A stretch of DNA of 64,000 bases from Aerococcus viridans (lineage in GTDB: Bacteria > Bacillota > Bacilli > Lactobacillales > Aerococcaceae). This document shows positions 1 to 9,296 of this stretch, one piece after another. Within the stretch, counting starts at the first letter, position 1, and each line of letters begins with the position of its first letter. The position numbers and the translations under genes are program-made. The DNA is taken from contig NZ_PNHQ01000001.1 in assembly GCF_002871935.1 (NCBI RefSeq), positions 4,721 through 68,720 on the forward strand, in the 5' to 3' direction. Under the pieces are notes generated by a model that saw nothing but the letters and a program-made list of their open reading frames with translations, was not told where the DNA came from and searched no databases.

Positions 1-182
1 TTATGCGGTATTAGCACCCGTTTCCGAATGTTATCCCCCGCTTATAGGTAGATTCCTTACGTGTTACTCACCCGTTCGCCGCTAACGTCAGAAGTGCAAG
101 CACTTCGTCTGTTCGCTCGACTTGCATGTATTAGGCATGCCGCCAGCGTTCGTCCTGAGCCAGGATCAAACTCTCATGAAAG
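1..182 (-). rRNA. rrs: 16S ribosomal RNA, 5' part (cut by the window edge)
   Basis: The complement of the classic 27F primer site (AGAGTTTGATCCTGGCTCAG) reads leftwards from about position 174, followed by the conserved GACGAACGCTGGCGGC and GTGAGTAACACGTAAGG blocks. The mature 5' end is placed about 8 bases upstream of AGAGTTTG, near 182. Only the first ~180 bases are present; the gene continues beyond base 1. The V1 stem (…AGTGCTTGCACTT…) and the following block look like Aerococcus from memory, which I could not verify. Confidence 0.97.
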
Positions 183-356
183 ATTTTCATGAGCTTTGAT
201 TGCTCATTAAAGTTTGCTGACTTATTTATAGTAGTTCTCACTACTTTGAATTGTTGGTTTCAATTGCTACGCAATTGATTCCCTACACAATTTTGGTTCG
301 TCTTCTTTGTTCAGTTTTCAAAGGTCTATCTCGTTGCTTCATTTAGCAACTTTTAT

Positions 357-564
357 AATATATCATCTTCATTCAACAACTGTCAAGCGAAACTTTAAAA
401 AGTTTTTTTGAACGTTTTGTTGTTTTTTTGAAGCGACTTGGACATCATACCTTAAATTCTGATATCTTGTCAATAGTTTTTTTAAATATTTTTACTTGTC
501 TCGAGAACTGACATAGCTTCTTGACAACTACCTAACAATACCATGTTGCAGATCACTCTGTCAA
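357..564 (-). promoter_or_regulatory. Three tandem rRNA operon promoters
   Basis: Reading the minus strand towards 16S there are three consensus-type promoters. Distal: TTGACA (559-564) and TATTGT (535-540). Middle: TTGACA (468-473) and TATGAT (444-449). Proximal: TTGACA (381-386) and TATATT (357-362). All three have an 18-base spacer. Between the proximal promoter and 16S lies the leader motif complementary to AGTTTTCAAAGGTC (313-326), a block common upstream of 16S in this order and probably part of the RNase III processing stem. Positions 565-696 show only AT-rich DNA. Confidence 0.75.
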
Positions 565-696
565 CTAGTATTGTTCAAAAATATTTTGTTGAAATATTCC
601 TGTAAGAACTATTTCCGTAAAGAGTATTATAGCAAGTAATTTAATTCTATACAAGTATAAAATCAATAAAATACAAAAAATTGTTTATTCAATTAT

Positions 697-732
697 AAAA
701 AGAACGCAAACCCGTTGATAGATCTGCGTTCT
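697..732 (-). terminator. Rho-independent terminator of the aldo/keto reductase gene
   Basis: AGAACGCA (701-708) pairs with TGCGTTCT (725-732); on the minus strand the stem is followed by TTTTTATAATT. It lies 18 bases past the stop codon of the gene at 751-1695. Confidence 0.8.
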
Positions 733-750
733 CTCAGTTTTAATAGTTAA

Positions 751-1695
751 TTAAGGCAATCGGTTTCCAGCGCTTTGATATATTTCATACCATTCTTGAC
801 GTGTAAATTGAACGTCACTTGCTTTAGCATAATTTAACATACGATCAATATTGGTTGTACCTAAAACTACTTGCGTATTATCAGGAATCCTTAGCAACCA
901 TGCGATAGCAGCAGCTTCATTATCCAATCCATAACGGCTACCGATTTCAGTTAATTTATCATTCAAGGTTTTATAATTTGAATCATTGAAAAATACACCA
1001 TTTTCACCTTGAATTGGTGACCATGCTTGAATAGCCATATCATGCAATCGGGCATAATCGATTAATTCCCCTCCTCGATTTAACCCTTCTTCAGTTTTAG
1101 TATTTACACTGAATCCATAATCAAGCGCAAGCGTGTGAGCTGGTGAAAGCTGAATTTGGTTTGCTACTAAATCTTGCTTAACATATTTCTTCAATAATTC
1201 AATCTGAATTGGTGTATGATTACTCACGCCAAAGTTTCGAACTTTTCCACTAGTTTCTAAAATATCAAAAGCTTCAGCTATTTCCTTTGGTTCCCATAAG
1301 GCATCATTGCGATGTAGTAACAGAATATCTAAATAGTCTGTTTGTAATCTCTCTAATGATTCATCTACGGACTGCAATATATGTTCTTTAGATAGATCAA
1401 AGAAATTGCGCTCATTATTATGATAAGTGTCTGGTAGATAGATACCTACTTTTGACTGTAAGATAATATTTTCTCTCGGTATATCGAGACCCGCGAAAGC
1501 TTCTCCAAATAATTTCTCTGCTCCGCCTCTTTCTTGAAGGTAGATATCTGCATGATCAAAGAAAGTTAATCCCGCATCATAAGATCGTTGAATAATTTCT
1601 TGGACCTCAGCAACAGATTTCCCTTCAATACGCATACACCCTACCGCTAGATTGGGTACTGATATACCGCTTTTACCTAGTGAGATTTTTTTCAT
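751..1695 (-). CDS. Aldo/keto reductase (YdhF-like oxidoreductase)
   Basis: 314-residue NADPH-dependent aldo/keto reductase of the COG4989 (YdhF) group. It starts with the family pattern around LGKSGISVPNLAVGCMR, has the active-site Asp/Tyr segment FFDHADIY (residues ~45-52), the Lys of SKVGIY (~82) and the His of LLLHRND (~127). Length is normal. The ATG is preceded by GGAGGAATTTAT. It is monocistronic with its own terminator. The substrate is unknown; this group acts on small carbonyls. A weak cre-like palindrome (AAAACGTTT, ~1720) lies just upstream but lacks the outer TG/CA bases. Confidence 0.85.
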   Translation of the reverse strand: MKKISLGKSGISVPNLAVGCMRIEGKSVAEVQEIIQRSYDAGLTFFDHADIYLQERGGAEKLFGEAFAGLDIPRENIILQSKVGIYLPDTYHNNERNFFDLSKEHILQSVDESLERLQTDYLDILLLHRNDALWEPKEIAEAFDILETSGKVRNFGVSNHTPIQIELLKKYVKQDLVANQIQLSPAHTLALDYGFSVNTKTEEGLNRGGELIDYARLHDMAIQAWSPIQGENGVFFNDSNYKTLNDKLTEIGSRYGLDNEAAAIAWLLRIPDNTQVVLGTTNIDRMLNYAKASDVQFTRQEWYEIYQSAGNRLP

Positions 1696-1814
1696 ATAAA
1701 TTCCTCCGAATCGCTCAAAGAAAACGTTTGTTTATAACTAACTAACATTATACTTTCTTTAATAAGTATTTAAAATAAAAGCGCTCTGTTAATTGAATAT
1801 TGTTATCCATTCAT

Positions 1815-2627
1815 TTAGATTGCATCTGTTCGAATGAATTTCGTTTGTCGGTAAGATAGATATAACATCGTAATGGTACCAATCCATAATATAGGAATCA
1901 TAATAACTACCGTTGGCATAAAGAATCCGATAGCAATGGAGAGTATAGCTGGCAACCCCATAGCTGTTGCTACCATTCCTAAACAATATTGGAAAGAGAA
2001 CAAGTCATGAAACTGATTTTTTTGTAAGATATTTAATCGAGAGGTAATTAATAGCAAACCACCTAGTCCAAGTATAAAAATTGTCAGCTGACGCGTCATC
2101 ACCAGAATCTGGCGACTTTGTGTATTTACTTCAGTTTGATAGCTTACGCGTAAACTTTCTATTAAAGCGTCATTATCCTCTAAGTAATCCGCAAAATTTA
2201 ATGGTAGATTAGCTGTGTAGCGGGTTTCTTGATCCGTTTGATAGACGAATTGATCTGGAAGTATTAGTAATAGTTTATCATTACCTTTCAAGTAGCCATC
2301 CAAGTTATCAGCACTTGGTAAAATAACTAACTGCATTTGGTCACCATCTATCACTATATCGGTCTGGTCTGACTCAAACGTACCATTCTCATAAGTAAAA
2401 TTCGATAGCACACTAGCAGTTTCATCCGGTATGATCGTATGTAATTCTTCAAAGGCATTATTAACAGCACTATCTTCAACAGATTGAAAATGACTTACAA
2501 ATGGCCAAGTCATCATAATCGACCATAAAATCATCACAAGTACTGATTTCCACCAAGTCATTAAATAGCGATGGTAGAAAATATTAGCTGGACTAAATAT
2601 ATCTTTTATATAGTGTATCGGAAACAT
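1815..2627 (-). CDS. DUF1189 family membrane protein
   Basis: 270-residue integral membrane protein. An N-terminal hydrophobic segment (~27-45) is followed by a ~120-residue extracytoplasmic region and then by about four closely packed membrane helices (~178-262). This layout and the opening with an FSPANIFYHRYL-type stretch match the DUF1189 proteins of Lactobacillales, often labelled maltodextrin-utilisation protein although the biochemical role is not established. The ribosome binding site AAAAAAGGAGCG sits upstream. It diverges from proC. I infer family membership only; no function is claimed. Confidence 0.65.
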   Translation of the reverse strand: MFPIHYIKDIFSPANIFYHRYLMTWWKSVLVMILWSIMMTWPFVSHFQSVEDSAVNNAFEELHTIIPDETASVLSNFTYENGTFESDQTDIVIDGDQMQLVILPSADNLDGYLKGNDKLLLILPDQFVYQTDQETRYTANLPLNFADYLEDNDALIESLRVSYQTEVNTQSRQILVMTRQLTIFILGLGGLLLITSRLNILQKNQFHDLFSFQYCLGMVATAMGLPAILSIAIGFFMPTVVIMIPILWIGTITMLYLSYRQTKFIRTDAI

Positions 2628-2781
2628 TAAAGTGATTCGCTCCTTTTTTTGGTAACTTTATTATAACGAAAGTTGAATTGAATCATAGGTACTTTTCGTT
2701 AGTCGTGAAACTACGGAATTTATGCTAAAATGAAGTTGTTTTAATGAACTTGTGATTCATTTAAAGAAGGAAGGCGCATTT

Positions 2782-3591
2782 ATGAAACAAATCAATAAAA
2801 AAATTGCTATTATCGGTTTAGGAAATATGGGTACAGCTATCTTAAACGGCTTAGTGAAAGCAGACAACATTGATAACCAACTCATTATTGGCTCACGTGC
2901 TAACCCAGAAAAAGCTGAATCTGACTCAGCTAAATATGGCATCCCTATTTTAACAGATAACCAAGAAACAGCTAAGGGAGCAGATGTCATTATCCTTGCA
3001 GTAAAACCTTATTTGATGAAAGATGTGGTAAATGAGGTGAAGCCTGTAATCACAAATGAAACGATAGTGATTTCAGTTGCTACCGGCTATAGCTTAACGA
3101 ACGCAGCTGAACAATTAGGTGACCATGTGAAATTTGCTCGAGTGATGCCAAATATTCCTGCACAAGTTGGAGAAGGGATCTCCGGTGTGGTCTTTAACCA
3201 AAACCTGTCTACGAATGACCAAAGCTTGATTATGCAAATCCTAAATACTTTCGGATCTGCTGAGCAATTAACCGAAAATCAACTAGATGCCTTCACGGGT
3301 ATTGCAGGATCTAGTCCAGCGATTATCTTTATGATTATTGAAGCAATGGCGGATGCTGGTGTGGCAAAAGGACTAACTAGATCCCAAGCCTTGGCCTTTG
3401 CAAAACAAGCAGTCAAAGGTGCTGCTCAGTTAGCAATTGAATCTGATTTACATCCAGGTGCTTTAAAAGACGCTGTATGTACTCCTGGCGGAACAACTAT
3501 TGAAGAAGTGCGTACCGCTGAATCGATGAATCTACGCTCAACAATTATTGAAACGATGATTGCCGGTATTGAAAAATCGGAAAGTTTATAA
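2782..3591 (+). CDS. proC: Pyrroline-5-carboxylate reductase
   Basis: 269-residue enzyme for the last step of proline synthesis (1-pyrroline-5-carboxylate to L-proline, NAD(P)H-dependent, cytosolic). The N-terminal Rossmann motif is GLGNMG (residues 12-17); the C-terminal dimerisation domain carries the family signature PGALKDAVCTPGGTTIEE (~223-240). I start at the ATG at 2782 because AAGGAAGG lies 8 bases upstream; an in-frame ATG 30 bases earlier lacks a site. No proA or proB is adjacent. An extended -10 (TGCTAAAAT, ~2722-2730) may be its promoter. Confidence 0.95.
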   Translation: MKQINKKIAIIGLGNMGTAILNGLVKADNIDNQLIIGSRANPEKAESDSAKYGIPILTDNQETAKGADVIILAVKPYLMKDVVNEVKPVITNETIVISVATGYSLTNAAEQLGDHVKFARVMPNIPAQVGEGISGVVFNQNLSTNDQSLIMQILNTFGSAEQLTENQLDAFTGIAGSSPAIIFMIIEAMADAGVAKGLTRSQALAFAKQAVKGAAQLAIESDLHPGALKDAVCTPGGTTIEEVRTAESMNLRSTIIETMIAGIEKSESL

Positions 3592-3710
3592 TTTATATAA
3601 ATTGATAAAAATTTACCTTTATTGCTAGTTTTAACGGCTATTAACTAGTAATATGAAAATTGAAGAGTTACTATATATGATGAAGAACATTAAAAAGGAT
3701 TGAATTAAAA

Positions 3711-4805
3711 ATGAAACTTGGTGCAAGGATGTTTAAGACAGGCCTTGGCGTAACACTCAGCATCTTACTCGCTAATTGGTTACCCTTTGTTGAACCTGTC
3801 ATCCCAGCCTTTACTGCCATCATCGGTTTGCAACAAACGGTTAGAGGGTCTATCGATACCTTCTTCAATCGAGTTATAGCAGCCATATTGGGAGGAATCG
3901 TTGCTGTAATCATGGTCTACTTCTTCGGAAACTCCCCCATTATTATTGGCGTGACTGTAACGTTGTTTATCGGTATTTTACGTACCTTAAACATGGCAAA
4001 CGTCATTACTTTAGCGACAATCACGCTTGTAGTCATTATGTTGCGTGACCAAGATATGATCATCACCTCTGCAATCGCGCGTGTAGTTGAATCCTTACTC
4101 GGTGTTACTGTTTCTTTACTGGTGAATGTTTTTGTTCTACCTCCAAAATATGATGCTATTTTATATGAAGAAGTAAATAAAACTTCTAGTGAAATCTTAG
4201 TACGCTTAAGGGCGATACTCAGGAAAAACGGTGAGTACTCTACCCTTACTTCAGATATATCTTGGGCTGAAAACCGGATAAAACAAGCTCACAAACTATT
4301 TGCATTATTAAAAGATGAAAATGTTTGGTCTAAACAAAAACTACCTATGTTAAAAAGAAAACTAGTTGTTTTTCGGGCTTTAATCATCTCATTAGAAGAA
4401 GCTTTAGCTCTGTTATCTGTTCTACATATCCATACAAATGTGATGTTCCAGTTACCAGATGAGTTACGGATACAAATCCGTGAACGAATTGAAACTTTAT
4501 GTTCTGCCCATGAGCAAATATTCTTGAAATTTGATGGTCGGATTTCACCTTTAGAAGTAAATTTCTTCCAACCCACTCAAGTTTATCGTCAAGATTTAAT
4601 GGATTCTATTTTTGAGTATGCTGCCATCAAACAAACAGCTACCCCAGAAGAATTCGAACGTTCAAATGCCTTAATGTTAATCACAGGTCAATTAGTATCT
4701 TACGAGGAATCTTTGATTAAATTAAATACCCTAATTCGTTCATATAGAATTCACCATGACGAAGATGACTATCAAGCAGATTCACTAGAAGGTATTGAAA
4801 GTTAA
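3711..4805 (+). CDS. Aromatic acid exporter family protein (FUSC/ArAE-like)
   Basis: 364 residues. The N-terminal ~140 residues form about five hydrophobic helices of the ArAE_1 type (GLGVTLSILLANWLPFVEP, AAILGGIVAVIMVYFFG), followed by a long, mostly helical cytoplasmic C-terminal half. This is the YgaE-like arrangement in Firmicutes; family members are assumed to export aromatic or other organic acids. The ribosome binding site is weak (AAAGGA, 12 bases upstream). It stands alone, closed by a strong hairpin at 4845-4887. Substrate not predictable. Confidence 0.8.
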   Translation: MKLGARMFKTGLGVTLSILLANWLPFVEPVIPAFTAIIGLQQTVRGSIDTFFNRVIAAILGGIVAVIMVYFFGNSPIIIGVTVTLFIGILRTLNMANVITLATITLVVIMLRDQDMIITSAIARVVESLLGVTVSLLVNVFVLPPKYDAILYEEVNKTSSEILVRLRAILRKNGEYSTLTSDISWAENRIKQAHKLFALLKDENVWSKQKLPMLKRKLVVFRALIISLEEALALLSVLHIHTNVMFQLPDELRIQIRERIETLCSAHEQIFLKFDGRISPLEVNFFQPTQVYRQDLMDSIFEYAAIKQTATPEEFERSNALMLITGQLVSYEESLIKLNTLIRSYRIHHDEDDYQADSLEGIES

Positions 4806-4844
4806 AAACATATACATGTCAATATTTACAATGTCTATATTTAC

Positions 4845-4887
4845 CAAGAAAGGAGGTCAAGACAAAACGTCTTGACCTCCTTTCTTG
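4845..4887 (+). terminator. Long perfect hairpin, likely terminator
   Basis: A 19-base perfect inverted repeat (4845-4863 and 4869-4887) with a 5-base loop lies 40 bases past the exporter gene. The tail is only moderately T-rich (ATTTGTTT), so termination is likely but less certain than usual. The 5' arm contains AGGAGG, i.e. a Shine-Dalgarno-like core locked in the stem. Confidence 0.65.
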
Positions 4888-4953
4888 ATTTGTTTAATCA
4901 TTTGAATGATTTTCAATCATAATGAACACTACAATTAGACATAGTATGATGGT

Positions 4954-6942
4954 CTACGCTACTCGTTCTAAAATTAATGTCGATAGTATTGGCACTGTAA
5001 CATTTGCATTACCTTTCTCTAATTCGACAAAGTCCTCATCCACCATTTGATTATCCCGAGCTATTGGGCGCCAGCTCCCTTCTGGTATCCATACAGAGAC
5101 ATCATTCAATTGCCCATTAAATATGATCACCAACTCATGCCCTAGACCATGGTAATGCACACCAATAATTTGGTAGTCCGATTTGATGATGGTTGCATTT
5201 TTAAAGAATAGATCTTGATTCCTCTCTGTGAAGAATGGGTATTTCTTCCGTAATGCAAGTAACCCCTTGAAATAGGTCACAGCTTCAAAATTAGCAGCCA
5301 TTAAATCCCAGTCTATATTATTAATCTTATCACCTGCATTATAGGAATCTCTTACACCATGCTTAGTTCGAAAGAACTCTTGTCCACTATGAAAGAATGG
5401 AATTCCAGCCGATAAAGCAATGATACTGTTACCTAAAAGCTGCCTTCTTTTTCGTAGGCTTACCGGTTCTTCTCCGTGGGATAAAGCAATTTTATCCCGT
5501 AAAGTATAGTTATCATGTACCTCAATATATTGAATCAGTTGTTGGGGTTGAGTTACATTTGCATCACGTTTCGACAAATTTCCGCCACCTAAGTAAGAAG
5601 CAAGAACAGCTTGTTCAGTCATAAATTTCCCACTAATAAAACCTGGATCAGTGGCATCTCCATAATCAGATCCACGCATTTGATCTCGCAATTGGTCGTT
5701 AAAGTATGAAATGCGTGGTGTTTTATAAGCATTTCGAAGGATAGCTTTTTTATCTGAAGATAAAAGGGTTTCCAAGTCCCACCCTTCTCCATACATCAAG
5801 ATAGATGGATCAACTTTATCCAAAGCTTCGCGAATAAGATTTAATGTTTCGATATCATGTAAGCCCATTAAATCAAATCGGAAACCATCAATATGAAATT
5901 CCTCAGCCCAATATACAATTGATTCAATCATATACCGACGAAACATTAACCGCGTTGAGTCTGTCTCATTCCCAACGCCTGAGCCATTCGACAAGTCACC
6001 ATTCTTGTTATAACGGAAATAATAGTATGGCACAGTTAAACCTAAGGGATGACGTTCATGTTCATAGACATGATTATAGACAACGTCCATTACGACACGA
6101 ATCCCTTTTTTATGTAGGGCCTGTATCATCTCGCGCATTTCTTTTAACCTAGCAATAGGATCACGAGGCGACATAGAATACGAACCCTCCGGCACATTAT
6201 AGTGCATAGGATCATAACCCCAGTTATAATTATCAGGGCGGTCTAATAATTCATCTACAGTCACAAAATCTGCCATTGGCATTAATTGTAAATGGGTAAT
6301 TCCTAGGTCAGCAATATAATCTAAACCCGTTGGAAAGTTATTGGCTGTTTTCGTACCAGTTTGACTAAGACCAGCAAATTTCCCGCGTTTTTCTTTCACT
6401 ACACCTGAATTGATATTAGCGGTTAAGTCACGAACACTAGCTTCATAAATAATAGCATCACTTGCATGAACAAAGGGTGGACGCTTGTCATTTTCCCAAT
6501 TTTCAGGATAACCCTCTTGCAAATCTACAATTACAGACCGAGCACCATTAACGGTTACAGCTTTTGAATATGGATCTTGTGTAATTTCAACAGTTGAATT
6601 AGGGAAGCTAATTCGATACATGTACGGTGTATTCTTATAATCCCCTTCCAAAAGAATTGAATAGGTACCCGTATCTGGCTCTTTCGTCATCTGGATTGCC
6701 TCATATTCATCCGATGTATCCGATACATATAAGAGCAATTCAACACCAATGGCTATCGGTGTCCAAAGACGTAGCAGTGTGCTCGCTTTGGAATATGCAC
6801 AACCAAGAAAGCCACTATAATAATAGGCCTTATCAAAATCCTCAGATTTCATGGTTTCGCGCATTCGTAGACTAATTAATTCTGGATCAGTTGTTTCACT
6901 TAAATCAAAAATCTCTTGGATAGTTAGAATATTTTCTACCAT
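4954..6942 (-). CDS. pulA: Type I pullulanase (GH13)
   Basis: 662-residue cytoplasmic debranching enzyme hydrolysing alpha-1,6 links in pullulan, glycogen or limit dextrins. An N-terminal CBM48-like region (~35-135) precedes the GH13 barrel, which shows the type I signature YNWGYDP (239-245), DVVYNH (286-291), the nucleophile Asp in GFRFDLMG (D357), the acid Glu in YGEGWD (E386) and VHDNYT (475-480). There is no signal peptide, in keeping with breakdown of imported maltodextrins or internal glycogen. Length is typical. The ATG follows AAAGAGG. No maltose genes are adjacent. Confidence 0.95.
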   Translation of the reverse strand: MVENILTIQEIFDLSETTDPELISLRMRETMKSEDFDKAYYYSGFLGCAYSKASTLLRLWTPIAIGVELLLYVSDTSDEYEAIQMTKEPDTGTYSILLEGDYKNTPYMYRISFPNSTVEITQDPYSKAVTVNGARSVIVDLQEGYPENWENDKRPPFVHASDAIIYEASVRDLTANINSGVVKEKRGKFAGLSQTGTKTANNFPTGLDYIADLGITHLQLMPMADFVTVDELLDRPDNYNWGYDPMHYNVPEGSYSMSPRDPIARLKEMREMIQALHKKGIRVVMDVVYNHVYEHERHPLGLTVPYYYFRYNKNGDLSNGSGVGNETDSTRLMFRRYMIESIVYWAEEFHIDGFRFDLMGLHDIETLNLIREALDKVDPSILMYGEGWDLETLLSSDKKAILRNAYKTPRISYFNDQLRDQMRGSDYGDATDPGFISGKFMTEQAVLASYLGGGNLSKRDANVTQPQQLIQYIEVHDNYTLRDKIALSHGEEPVSLRKRRQLLGNSIIALSAGIPFFHSGQEFFRTKHGVRDSYNAGDKINNIDWDLMAANFEAVTYFKGLLALRKKYPFFTERNQDLFFKNATIIKSDYQIIGVHYHGLGHELVIIFNGQLNDVSVWIPEGSWRPIARDNQMVDEDFVELEKGNANVTVPILSTLILERVA

Positions 6943-7030
6943 GATTGCCTCTTTTCTTCAAATCGAAAAACGATTCATTTATATTCAGTTTATCACATTT
7001 ATTTTATCGATTTTTAGTCTAAAAGACTAC

Positions 7031-7050
7031 AAAAAACACCTTAAAAGGTG
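7031..7050 (-). terminator. Terminator downstream of the SGNH-like gene
   Basis: CACCTTAAAAGGTG (7037-7050) is a self-complementary stem; on the minus strand it is followed by TTTTTTG (7031-7036). It is short (six pairs), about 95 bases past the stop codon. Confidence 0.6.
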
Positions 7051-7144
7051 ATTTCCCTATTGCCCACTACCAGACAACCATGGCTTGGACAACTTATGAA
7101 TATCGACTCCTTTTAAGATGTTTTCTTAAACTGATATGTAAAAA

Positions 7145-8395
7145 TTATTCAGATAATGTTGCTTCCTCTGATGATCCATCATCTATAACGCTTTCTGATG
7201 GCGAATCAGCTGCTTCATTTGAAGATGGTTCTTCTACTGGCGCAGACCATCTATACTCAGATTCTGATGCAGAATAGTTGTAATCGTTAGCTGCTTCTTC
7301 TGATGCGATAGATGCTGAAATTGATGCTGCTTCGGCTGCCGCCGCTTCTTCTGCTGCGATAGACTCTGATTCTGCAATGGATGCATTTTCAGCGTCTATT
7401 GAAGCTTGCTCTTCTGCCGCAATAGATTCAGCCTCTGCTTCAGCTGCTGCCGCTTCTTCTGCTGCAATAGATTCTGATTCTGCTTGCGCATCAAGTTCTG
7501 CTTGCATTGCTTTTACATCTTCATTTTTGCCATCATATCCATCAGTCGCATTGATTTGTATATCCTCAATTTGTGTCATCAATGTGTTGGCCATTAATAA
7601 ACTAGCATCTTGAGAGAACCCTTCATCTGTAAAACTATTTTCAAGGTTTAGTTTCTCTGATTTATCTCGTGCTTCACTATAGGCTGTGTTGATATCATAA
7701 ACATTGTAGCCTGCATCTTGCATTGCAGATAAGGTATGATCATTGTATGCCACATAATCTTCATCCTCAGTCATTTCTTGACTAGATGCTGGATATTGTG
7801 CAAATACGATTAGCGCTGAAGGTAAATCCATACGAATAGTGTTAAATAATTCTTCAATATTATCTGAATGCTCTTCTTCAGAGATACCAGCTTCATAATC
7901 TTCCTCTACAAAAGTTGGAATAATCACTAATTGTGGATTTGCTTCAGTTAAGCTGCCTGAGTACTGCTCTACGGCATCTGCACTTGTCATATCTGCCCAG
8001 TCAATTGAATGAACCGCTGTTTCTTCAAATTCAATTTTCTTCAAACGATCTGATATAGTCGTTGTCCAATCCTCTTGATCTGCTTGTGTACGAGCGATAG
8101 AGATAGTTGGTACTTGTTCAACACTTTGTAGATAATATAAATAATGTAATGCCGTTGTTTCACCACGATTATCTGCAAAAGCTTTCACCATTTCTTCTGG
8201 ATCGTATTCTGCTTGTGTACTTGATGCTGTTTGATTCATGTCTACAGACATTGATGAAAATGTACTTGCTTGATCTGCTAACATATTTTGCTGACGTGAT
8301 CGATAAACAAAATAGCTACCTCCCACTAATACCAATGAAATGACAATAAAGACTGCTGTCAAAATCATCTGGTTTCTATTTGATTTTCTATTCAT
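7145..8395 (-). CDS. Membrane-anchored SGNH-like surface protein with Ala/Glu/Ser repeats
   Basis: 416 residues. One N-terminal membrane segment (~9-29) and no signal cleavage site suggest a cell-surface protein facing outwards. Residues ~65-275 resemble an SGNH-hydrolase-type fold (repeated PQLVIIPTF and ALIVFAQYP strand segments, NSFTDEGFSQDASLLMA near its end), although the catalytic Ser and the usual GDS motif are not obvious. From ~285 the chain is a low-complexity block of repeated SESIAAEEAAAAEAE units, then a Ser/Glu-rich acidic tail. The start follows AAGGAGCTCAAGT. The fold assignment is tentative; the repeat tail probably forms a helical spacer. Confidence 0.6.
   Translation of the reverse strand: MNRKSNRNQMILTAVFIVISLVLVGGSYFVYRSRQQNMLADQASTFSSMSVDMNQTASSTQAEYDPEEMVKAFADNRGETTALHYLYYLQSVEQVPTISIARTQADQEDWTTTISDRLKKIEFEETAVHSIDWADMTSADAVEQYSGSLTEANPQLVIIPTFVEEDYEAGISEEEHSDNIEELFNTIRMDLPSALIVFAQYPASSQEMTEDEDYVAYNDHTLSAMQDAGYNVYDINTAYSEARDKSEKLNLENSFTDEGFSQDASLLMANTLMTQIEDIQINATDGYDGKNEDVKAMQAELDAQAESESIAAEEAAAAEAEAESIAAEEQASIDAENASIAESESIAAEEAAAAEAASISASIASEEAANDYNYSASESEYRWSAPVEEPSSNEAADSPSESVIDDGSSEEATLSE
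7300..7490 (-). repeat. Internal repeats encoding SESIAAEE units
   Basis: Within the SGNH-like gene a ~41-base unit (7335-7375) recurs at 7443-7483 with few mismatches, and a shorter diverged copy lies near 7405-7440. The repeats translate to Ser-Glu-Ser-Ile-Ala-Ala-Glu-Glu followed by an Ala/Glu run. Copy number could vary between strains by slippage or recombination. Confidence 0.75.
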
Positions 8396-8584
8396 ACTTG
8401 AGCTCCTTTATACAAACTTTTCCCATTATTATTCTATCATATAACAAAATGAAGCTAAACTGAATGAAATCTTTTAGGTTTTTTAAAGAATATTCAAGTA
8501 GGCAATTAGCCTACTTTTTCATTTTTCATTATGCTATAATATTTTATGTTACAACCTAGCTAGGTGTAGAAAGTAGGTTTAGTG

Positions 8585-9127
8585 ATGAGAAACCCTAAAG
8601 AAGGTGAATTCATCACAGTCAAAAGCTACAAGCACGATGGTTCTTTACATCGCACTTGGCGAGATTCTATGGTTTTAAAAACAAGCGACCAAAGTATCAT
8701 TGCCTGCAATGATCATACTTTGGTTGTTGATTTTGACGGTAGACGATGGGTGACTAGAGAACCCGCCTTACTATATTTTCATAAACACTATTGGTTCAAT
8801 ATTATTACAATGATTCGTCCGAACGGTGTATCTTATTATTGTAATTTAGCGTCCCCTTACGTATTGGATGATGAAGCCTTGAAATACATCGATTATGATT
8901 TAGATATCAAGATTTTTCCAGATGGTAAGCGGAAATTATTAGACGTAGATGAGTATAAAGACCATCGCCAATTAATGGGCTATTCGTCTGATATAGATGC
9001 TATTTTAAAAGATAACGTTCAAGAGCTTGTACGTTGGATTAATGAAGAAAAAGGGCCTTTTTCTAAAGAGTATGTAGATATTTGGTACGAACGCTATTGT
9101 CAACTAAGTCACAAACGCAAGAAGTAA
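8585..9127 (+). CDS. Nucleoside tri-/diphosphate phosphatase (DUF402, Ntdp family)
   Basis: 180-residue member of the DUF402/UPF0374 family (YgaC of Bacillus), soluble hydrolases of NTPs and NDPs. The diagnostic N-terminus [20 protein letters not shown], then [26 protein letters not shown] and [12 protein letters not shown] are nearly identical to streptococcal homologues as I recall them. Start is the ATG at 8585 (a GTG directly before it is possible); AAGTAGGT is upstream. It is monocistronic and ends at a shared terminator facing mutY. Confidence 0.9.
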   Translation: MRNPKEGEFITVKSYKHDGSLHRTWRDSMVLKTSDQSIIACNDHTLVVDFDGRRWVTREPALLYFHKHYWFNIITMIRPNGVSYYCNLASPYVLDDEALKYIDYDLDIKIFPDGKRKLLDVDEYKDHRQLMGYSSDIDAILKDNVQELVRWINEEKGPFSKEYVDIWYERYCQLSHKRKK

Positions 9128-9260
9128 ATCATAGTAATAGTCAATATGTAGATAAAGACTGTGGTGATATGCTAGAGGTGTGTATTTGAGCGATTGGTGG
9201 TGGACTTAGACCGTCACAGCAGAAGACTTAAACCATCCTGAATATTCACGACAATTTACA

Positions 9261-9295
9261 CAAAAGGCTACGACTCATACAGTCGTAGCCTTTTG
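9261..9295. terminator. Bidirectional terminator between the Ntdp gene and mutY
   Basis: A perfect 15-base stem (9261-9275 / 9281-9295, core GGCTACGACT) with a 5-base loop. It has a T-rich tail on the plus strand and AAAA/TTTT flanks in the stem, so it can stop both convergent transcripts. Confidence 0.85.
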
Positions 9296-9296
9296 T

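Noticed and set aside
1715..1735. cre site before the aldo/keto reductase
   Set aside because: AAAACGTTT has the central CG but lacks the outer TG/CA bases on either strand; too weak to list.
7377..7613. Serine/alanine-rich plus-strand ORF inside the SGNH-like gene
   Set aside because: It mirrors the repeat codons of the real gene on the other strand and has no ribosome binding site.
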